Below, piece by piece: positions 57,901 to 64,000 of a DNA stretch of 64,000 nt (position 1 is the stretch's first letter; every line of letters starts with the position of its first letter). Below the pieces are notes generated by a model. It saw only the letters and a list, made by a program, of their open reading frames with translations, was not told where the DNA came from and did no database searches. The DNA lies in NCBI GenBank assembly GCA_003508835.1, contig PUFA01000203.1, forward strand, positions 898,501 through 962,500, read 5' to 3'. This stretch comes from Eonycteris spelaea. Taxonomy: Eukaryota; Chordata; Mammalia; Chiroptera; Pteropodidae. A program made the translations under genes and the position numbers.

Positions 57901-58336
57901 GCAGAAGGAGAGGCAAGTGAGTCCCGGGGTGAGGAATGCGGGGGTCAGAGGCCAGCTGCCTCGGGTTTGCATACAGCGTGGAGAAGGTTCTGGAGCTGGC
58001 GGGATGGCCCGAGAGTCCGTTTTTCCCCGTCCTGCCTCGCCGTCTCTGGGTCTCTCCCTATGGTCCTCAGCCCTTTGCTCTTCTGAATCTGTCTCCCGAT
58101 TCTTAGTTTTACCGGGTTTTGCCGGCTTCTAGGAAACTGAATGAGAATCGCCCCCGTGGGTGAGTGTGCTGTGAGAGCGGCACAAGCCGGAGTGTGTGCA
58201 CCTGAGCGTGCACACGTGTGGAGAAGTGTGAGGGTCTGCAGCAAGAACACTCACGCCCATCATGGAGAGGGCATCCCGACACACGTCTTGGTAAGAGGCA
58301 CAGTAAGGCACATTCTGTGCGCGGCGATGACGCGCG

Positions 58337-58337
<1 letters not shown>

Positions 58338-58397
<60 letters not shown>
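58338..58397 (+). repeat. (CA)n microsatellite
   Basis: 60 bases, 30 uninterrupted CA units, preceded by a short CGCGCG run. Confidence 0.97.
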
Positions 58398-58400
<3 letters not shown>

Positions 58401-59103
58401 CCAGTCACTCTCTCCAGTTCTCAGAGTGACCTCATCTCAGACTCCGCTGACTCACAGCCCCCAGGCCAGCTCAGCCTGGCCGGAAGTCTAACCCTCCGCC
58501 CTCCCCCACCCAGCCGGCCGCCCCGCTTCCCTGCCCCCGACAGCGCAGAAGAAAAGGCCAGCGGCGCCCCCTGGCGGCATCCCGAGACGCCATTCGCGCA
58601 CGCGCACGCGCACTTTCAGGCCGACGTGCCTGAGGCCGCAGTGGCCCCTGCTGGACACAGCCCCTGAGACAGAGGTCGCAGCCCAGAGCCCTGCCACAGC
58701 AGAGCCAGGGACGTGTCCTCTACCCGTACGGTGTCCCTATTCCTGCATCTCTCCTCCTCTTCTGGAAGTAAGCCTTCGCGCCGTCGGACCTCCAGACTTG
58801 CATTTCCTCCTCCGCAGTGAACCCCCTCAGGATCCTCAGAACAGGACACCAAGGCACCCAAATCTCTGCCTTCCTCTCGGGCCTTGCCCCTCCCAGACTG
58901 AACTCGTCCAGGTCTGTACCACTGGGCAGTCTGGCGCTCCAGCCCCTTCCAGATGGCTCCTTCACCCCATAAACACTTACTGGACAGCTGCTCTGTGCCA
59001 GGCTCTGGTCTCCCCACTGACATCTTGGGGGACTTCATTGACCTTCAGAAACCAATAAACCCAGACATTGTTCATCCCGCGCAGCCTGGCCTCAGCTTGC
59101 TCC

Positions 59104-59131
59104 TCTCTCTCTCTCTCTCTCTCTGTCTCTC

Positions 59132-59191
<60 letters not shown>
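59104..59191 (+). repeat. Compound (TC)n(CA)n microsatellite
   Basis: TC repeat with two GTC interruptions (59104-59154) running directly into CA repeat (59155-59191), immediately beyond the BCAN 3' end. Confidence 0.95.
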
Positions 59192-59197
<6 letters not shown>

Positions 59198-59225
59198 ATG
59201 GAACCTGCTTGGGCTCAAATGCAGC

Positions 59226-59231
59226 TTTATT
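59226..59231 (-). terminator. BCAN: BCAN poly(A) signal AATAAA
   Basis: AATAAA on the minus strand, about 300 bases past the BCAN stop. Confidence 0.75.
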
Positions 59232-59534
59232 CCTGCTGGGTTTACAGATCCTCCATCCTGAAAACTCATTCTTCTGGAAAACTGAGAATGCATGGGCATG
59301 GAGCCCCCCAGGGGGCGGAGGGGACAGGAGGGCCAGCAAGGAGAGGGCACTTGAGGTGCTTAAGGACTCCTGGAGGCCCTGAGGGGAAACCTGACCCCCA
59401 GGTGCAGGCAGAAGGGCCCAGGCGGGAGCTGCTCCTGTCTCCTAGAAGCCCTTCAGGCACTGTCACCTAGACGTCACCCCTCACGTTGTCACTTGCCCGG
59501 TGGGGCATGAGGGCAGAGCTGGGGGCAGCAGTGT

Positions 59535-62303
59535 TCAAGGCCTCGCCCTTAGGGATCTGCAGCAGGGACTGGAGGGAGGGGTCAGCAGCCCTTTCCAGCG
59601 TCCCAGTGGCCTCCCCTGATGTCCCTCTCGGGCCTTCGTGGGGCGCAGAGCTCGGGCCTGGGGGAGACACACACTCACCCTCCGCCACCGACTCACCCTC
59701 CGCCACCGCTCCACACCCCTCTTCCCAGGACCCACCCTGCTCTGCCGGCTCCTCGTGCCTGACCTCAACCGAACCCTCCCTGGGCTCAGTCTTAGGGGCC
59801 CAGAGCTTCGCGGAATGTCTTGATATCAGCAGCAGAGTGTCCCCAGAGCATCCGGCCCACCTCCCTCCCTGGGCCCTAGAGACGATAGCGATACTTCAAG
59901 GTCACACAGCCAGTGACTGGCAGAACTAGGCTAGTCGCCGGCTCCTAGCACTCACAGGCCTGCGGGGCACACAGGAGATCTGGGGGTGCTCCCAGAGGCC
60001 GTTCTCCTGACAGCGGATCAGTGGCAGGTTGCGCTGCGCCAGCCCCTCCCGGCACTGGTAACGAAGCACTGTGTCCACCTCATAGCGCAGCCGTGGGCGG
60101 CCAAACACTTGAGCCAGGGGCAGTTCCGGTGGGGATCCACAGGATACTACAGAGGGGACAGAGTCAGAAAACGGGAGCATGGCTTTATGGGTGACAGTTT
60201 CAGAATCGGGGTGAGGAGAGGAGTGGGCCACAACCTAACCCCCAAAAGAGCAGGAGTTCCTGAGCGGACCCATCTGGTTTGTTATCCCTCCCATGCCCGT
60301 GGCCTGGGACACCCTCCTACGCGCACGCGCCGGTCCGACCCGAGCCCCTGGTCCTCCTCCCCCTTGCCTGCCCTCACCCAGCCCCATCTTGCAGGTGTAG
60401 GACAGGTGGTAGTTGCAGGGCACATCGCTCCATTGTCCCTGGTCGTGCCACACCATGACCACGCAGTTCTCTCCGGACAGGAAGTAGCTGTCGGGTTGCC
60501 CTGGGTTCCAGTTCTCGTAGAGCTGGGGCAGGGATGCGGAGGCGGTGAGGCCCTCCTGCGCAGGCGCACTGAGGAATGGGCTGGAGGGCTGGGAAGGTGT
60601 GCAGGAGAGGGCACGCCAGGGGCATGGGGAATCAGGGGCCTCCTTCTAAAGGAGAGGTGAGGGGCTTTGCGGGGAGGGATAATGGGAACCGGAAGAGAGA
60701 CAGAGGGGGAGTTCCCAGGGGGAGGGAAAGGGCAGGAGAGGGAGGGTCGGGTCCCTGAGGGTGGAGGCAGAAGCGCTTGGAAGAAGCGACCTCGCCAGCG
60801 GGACGGGCGGCGGGAGCCTCTCACCAGGGGGCGCCATCTGACCACAGGAAATCGCCTTCGATGGTCCTGTCGTTGAGCCCAATCCACTGGTACTCCCGGT
60901 ATTGATCTGGGGAAGCACGCAAGGGAGACGGCGTGCAGTGAGCTCTGCTGCCAGTAGGTGGCGGCCGCTCCCCGGGGTCCTTCCCGCGGCCCAGACTCCG
61001 CGCTTCGCTCCCTCCAGCGTCCGCACACTCGCCGGACGGAGGGCCGGGACGGAAGGCAGGGCGGTGGTGGGCGAGGGAAGAAGAAAAATACCACCCGGGC
61101 GAGACCAGGGAATATCTAGGAAAAAAGTGAAAACGTCCAACGGGGGCAGAGTCGGGGAGCAGATGGAGGGAGGAGAGCCAGGGCAGGAGCAGGTGGAAGG
61201 TGGCCCTGAGCCACCGCCAGGCTGGCGCAGGGGTCCATCCCGTGAGGGCCGCAGCCTTCCCTGCCCGAAGCCCCACCGCCCGCCTGTGGAGTGGGCAGGA
61301 GGGAGAGAGAAAGGAAGAGTGGACGATTGACTGAGGCAGACCAAATAGTAAGCGCCCGCGTTAGTGAACAAGGGGGTTAATTAACACACTCACTCATCCG
61401 TTAGGTGATTGATTAATGAGTGAGCGTGGGAGAGAGCAGGCGACCAGGGTCCCCTCCCGCCCGTCCCCAGCCCACTGTTGATGAAGTCCTGCTCCTCGGG
61501 CGTGCTGATGCTGGCCAGGTGCGCGCCGTACATCCGGCACTGGGTCTCTGCCTCCTCCCAGCTCCTTCGTGTGGAAAAGTGCTTGTAGCAGGAGCCCTGG
61601 AAGGCGTCCCAGCCCGGGCTGCAGAAGCGGAGGCCTGGGGCGCAGAAGGGCGGGCAACTTGGGCGTGAGGACCGGGGAGTGGCCAGGTACCTGCGAAGGG
61701 GCTTGGCCCCGCCCACCACGGCAGCCCGAGGGGCGGGGCGAAGGCAGGGGGCGTTGCCAACGAGCTAGCTGCAAGGAAGGGGACCAGGAGCCTGGAGAGG
61801 GGCCCTGGTGCCCGCGGCTTGACACCTTCCCTCTCTGAGCGTCGGGACCAGGTGAGGGCGGCAGTCCCCGCCTGGGTCACTGCAGCCCTCCACCCTAGAG
61901 AGGAGCTGTGCGCTCCTCTCCTCCCAGAAGGACGGAGGCTGACACCAGACTCCAAATGCCAGGAGCGCGCTAGGCGCTCCTCTCACACCCGACCCCGAGA
62001 CGGGCATTTCTGGTTCCACTGAACAGTTGAGGACATTAAGGGTGAGGCGCGGAGAGGTGTGATTTGCCTAAATTGGGGATTCATCAACGGCCAGGCCAAG
62101 ACCAGCGCCCTCCCTCCGTCCTCCGGGACCAGCACGTTGTGGCGGGTCCAGGCTTCATGTCTACCCCGCCCCGCCCCCGCCCCTCAACACACTCACCAAC
62201 ATCGCACAGGTCCCCCCATAGCCAGGCAAACATAGGCAGCGGACCCCCTCCTCCTCCTCCAAGCATGTCCCGCCATTGTGGCAGGGGCTGGGGACACAGT
62301 CAC
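59535..62303 (-). CDS. BCAN: BCAN, brevican, C-terminal exons (EGF, C-type lectin, Sushi)
   Basis: Brain extracellular-matrix proteoglycan of the lectican family; its C-terminal G3 domain binds tenascin-R. Minus-strand exons in gene order: 62303-62197 (EGF-like: [20 protein letters not shown]), 61634-61476, 60906-60825 and 60522-60378 (C-type lectin, with [15 protein letters not shown] and [19 protein letters not shown]), 60146-59956 (Sushi, ending CVPRRP), 59657-59535 (short tail, stop at 59535-59537). Lectican lectin exons are normally 159, 83 and 145 bases; here 159, 82 and 145. The missing base is in the G-run 60827-60831; a second base is missing from the C-run 62212-62217 in the EGF exon. 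Both shift the frame and look like sequencing errors. The N-terminal Ig, link and central exons lie beyond the right edge. Confidence 0.95.
59673..59708 (+). repeat. Tandem duplication, 18-bp unit x2
   Basis: Two identical copies of ACTCACCCTCCGCCACCG in the last BCAN intron, right next to the acceptor at 59658-59659. Confidence 0.9.
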
Positions 62304-64000
62304 CTGAGAGGGGGAAAGAAGTGAGGTGGGGGGGCTGGGTAGCACAACTCTGAGTCCTTCTGGAGAGGGTTCAGAGTCCCCAGCCCTAACTCCCCTGTCC
62401 CGGGAGCTCGCACAGCACCCCAGAGGTTCTCCCCGGAGCCTGCCTCTGGCCTGAGCCCAGCCTCGAGTTCTGGCCCCCCTCACCTCAGCCCAGCATTGAC
62501 TCAGCCCTGTGCCAGCCATTGTCACACCCTCCGGTGTGGGCCCAGTCTCACGGGCCAGGGAAAGTGGCCAGGGGACAGTGCCCCTCAGGGCCCAGTCCCG
62601 CCGAGGGGAGAGGTGCTAGGCTGTCCAGCCATGAGACCTGGACTCTCGTCTGGCTCCTAGCTCTACTGGGTGACACCGGGCAGGTCACTGTACTCTGGGG
62701 TTTCACCCCCTTTCTTTGCGCCGGGTCTGTACAGCGGGACAGGCTGTGTGGAAGTGGAGGAGAGGACAGTCTCCAGGGCACTGTGCGCATGGCCTGCTTT
62801 ACTGCTCCCAGCGCCTTGTGGGGGGGGGGCCGGTGGATCTCACCATTCCTCCTGCTGCTCGCGGGGCAGAGAAAGCCCCAGAAGCCGAGTGCAGATGCGA
62901 CTTGCTTCCTGCACCGTCCCAGGCACAGGACTGGGGTGGTTTCCCCACCCTTCCACACACTCTCAACCTCAAGATCCCTCCCTCCCCTTCTGCCCCTGCA
63001 GACCCTCCTTCCTTACGAGCTCCCCTCCCCCTCCACCAGGCCTCTGCAGGTTCCTCAGCCTAGAAAGTTCTCTCTGATCCATCTCACTCTCTCCTCAGGC
63101 TCTCCTCTCTGCAGGCAGTCTTCCCAGACACACAGGCTGCCCTGAGGACCTGCGCTCTGCTGTCTGGCTCCAGCTCAATCCAGCCATCAGCCTCCTGTGG
63201 ACTCTCCTTCGATCCTGGGGTGGCTTAGGCCAGGTCTGAGTGCTGGAGGGGCTGTCAGAGTGCACTTCTTTCTGGTCCCCATGACCCAGGGGAAGAGAAC
63301 CAGACTGACAGCACCATCAGGGCTCTCAGCCCTAGGCAGTGAAACCAGCCCCAGGCTGGGCTCTTCAGACCATGCCATCCACCCCTAGCAGCCCAGGCCA
63401 AGGCCCACAATGCTTCACTCTGGCTGAGATCCCCCTGCCTGCTGGGGACCACAGCGGAGGTGGGGGAGCAGCTGGAGTGGATTCAAAGAAGTTTGCTGGG
63501 ATGATGGAGCTGTCTGGGTGAAGTGAATCAGCCGTTCCAGCACCACTCCCCTGTCACCTCTTCTCCTGCCAATCCTTTTCTTTCAACTGGGTAGCGCTAC
63601 CCTCCGGGGAAGGGGGAGGGGAGGTGTGTATTAACCCTCTGAGCACCAGGCCCCTCCCATCCTCACACTTTCCTGCTGCCCCTGGTGTCTCCCTCCATCC
63701 TCCAGGCTGGGGAGAGGGTGCAGAAGCTCTCAAACCTGGTCCCTGGTGCCCCAGGCCCCAGATCCAACCCCCTGGCTATGAAAAACAGAACCTAAGGCAA
63801 GATGGGCAGAGTGGGGTGAAGGAACCCTCTTGAGCCATTCTGGTCTTCCTTCTTCCTCCTCTTTGGGCCAACTATGATATACAGCCAGAGTTTTAACTTC
63901 TACCTGCTGCAGTACCAGGCCAGGGGACCTGTCCTTGTCCTCCGGGCGGGGCAGCTAAGACACTGCGGACACTGCCCACGTGCTCCCCTGCCCACTGAAC
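62304..64000 (-). other. BCAN: BCAN intron upstream of the EGF exon
   Basis: No exon of the acidic central brevican region was recognised on the minus strand, so this is read as intron. A C/T-rich stretch and a G-run (62820-62829) are present; otherwise nothing noted. Confidence 0.55.

Larger units (their letters stand above)
52830..59200. other. NES-BCAN convergent intergenic region, no gene recognised
   Basis: GC-rich, no conserved exon chain. Contains a CArG box (54904-54913) with an AT-rich MEF2-like patch 60-70 bases before it, a MIR-like scrap in reverse (about 56285-56345), and (CA)n and (TC)n microsatellites at the right end. Confidence 0.6.

Noticed and set aside
58338..58397. His-Thr / Cys-Val repeat peptide or a CRISPR-like array
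   Set aside because: Simple CA dinucleotide repeat without spacers; CRISPR arrays do not occur in mammalian chromosomes.

Overview
This is a gene-dense, GC-rich, intron-containing stretch of a placental mammal genome. It holds seven genes in the order HDGF (+, 5' end outside), MRPL24 (+), METTL25B/RRNAD1 (-), ISG20L2 (+), CRABP2 (+), NES (+), BCAN (-, 5' end outside). This is the gene order of human 1q23.1 read in the opposite direction. Identities rest on remembered family proteins and on exon phases that add up to family lengths: HDGF 240 aa (assuming a standard 29-codon exon 1), MRPL24 216, METTL25B 475, CRABP2 138. No Alu (primate), B1/B2 (rodent), or familiar pig, ruminant or carnivore SINE was recognised, only old MIR- and LINE-like remnants, so I place it as a non-primate, non-rodent placental mammal and go no further.

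Layout. 1-5345: HDGF from intron 1 to poly(A). 5930-9580: MRPL24, behind a CpG-rich promoter with two ZNF143-type elements. 9905-15235: METTL25B, tail-to-tail with MRPL24 and head-to-head with ISG20L2 across a shared CpG island. 15800-20530: ISG20L2. 20640-29000: no recognised gene. 29100-34840: CRABP2 with TATA box. 34850-44980: no recognised gene; microsatellites, an interrupted MIR, an orphan CpG-rich patch. 45000-52830: NES with a SOX/POU element in intron 2. 52830-59200: no recognised gene; it contains a CArG box. 59205-62303: the C-terminal exons of BCAN. 62304-64000: BCAN intron.

The genes do not form an operon-like pathway. MRPL24, METTL25B, ISG20L2 and HDGF look like housekeeping genes. 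CRABP2, NES and BCAN are developmental or neural genes with their own control elements.

The main anomaly is that six of the seven genes carry single-base indels inside otherwise well conserved coding sequence. HDGF, MRPL24 and ISG20L2 have one each, METTL25B two, BCAN two, and NES exon 4 about eleven, all in the same direction. Several sit in G/C runs. Correcting for them gives exact family lengths or exon sizes. The simplest reading is a draft assembly with uncorrected base-call deletions, not loss of seven genes' functions. I found no convincing undescribed biological system here.
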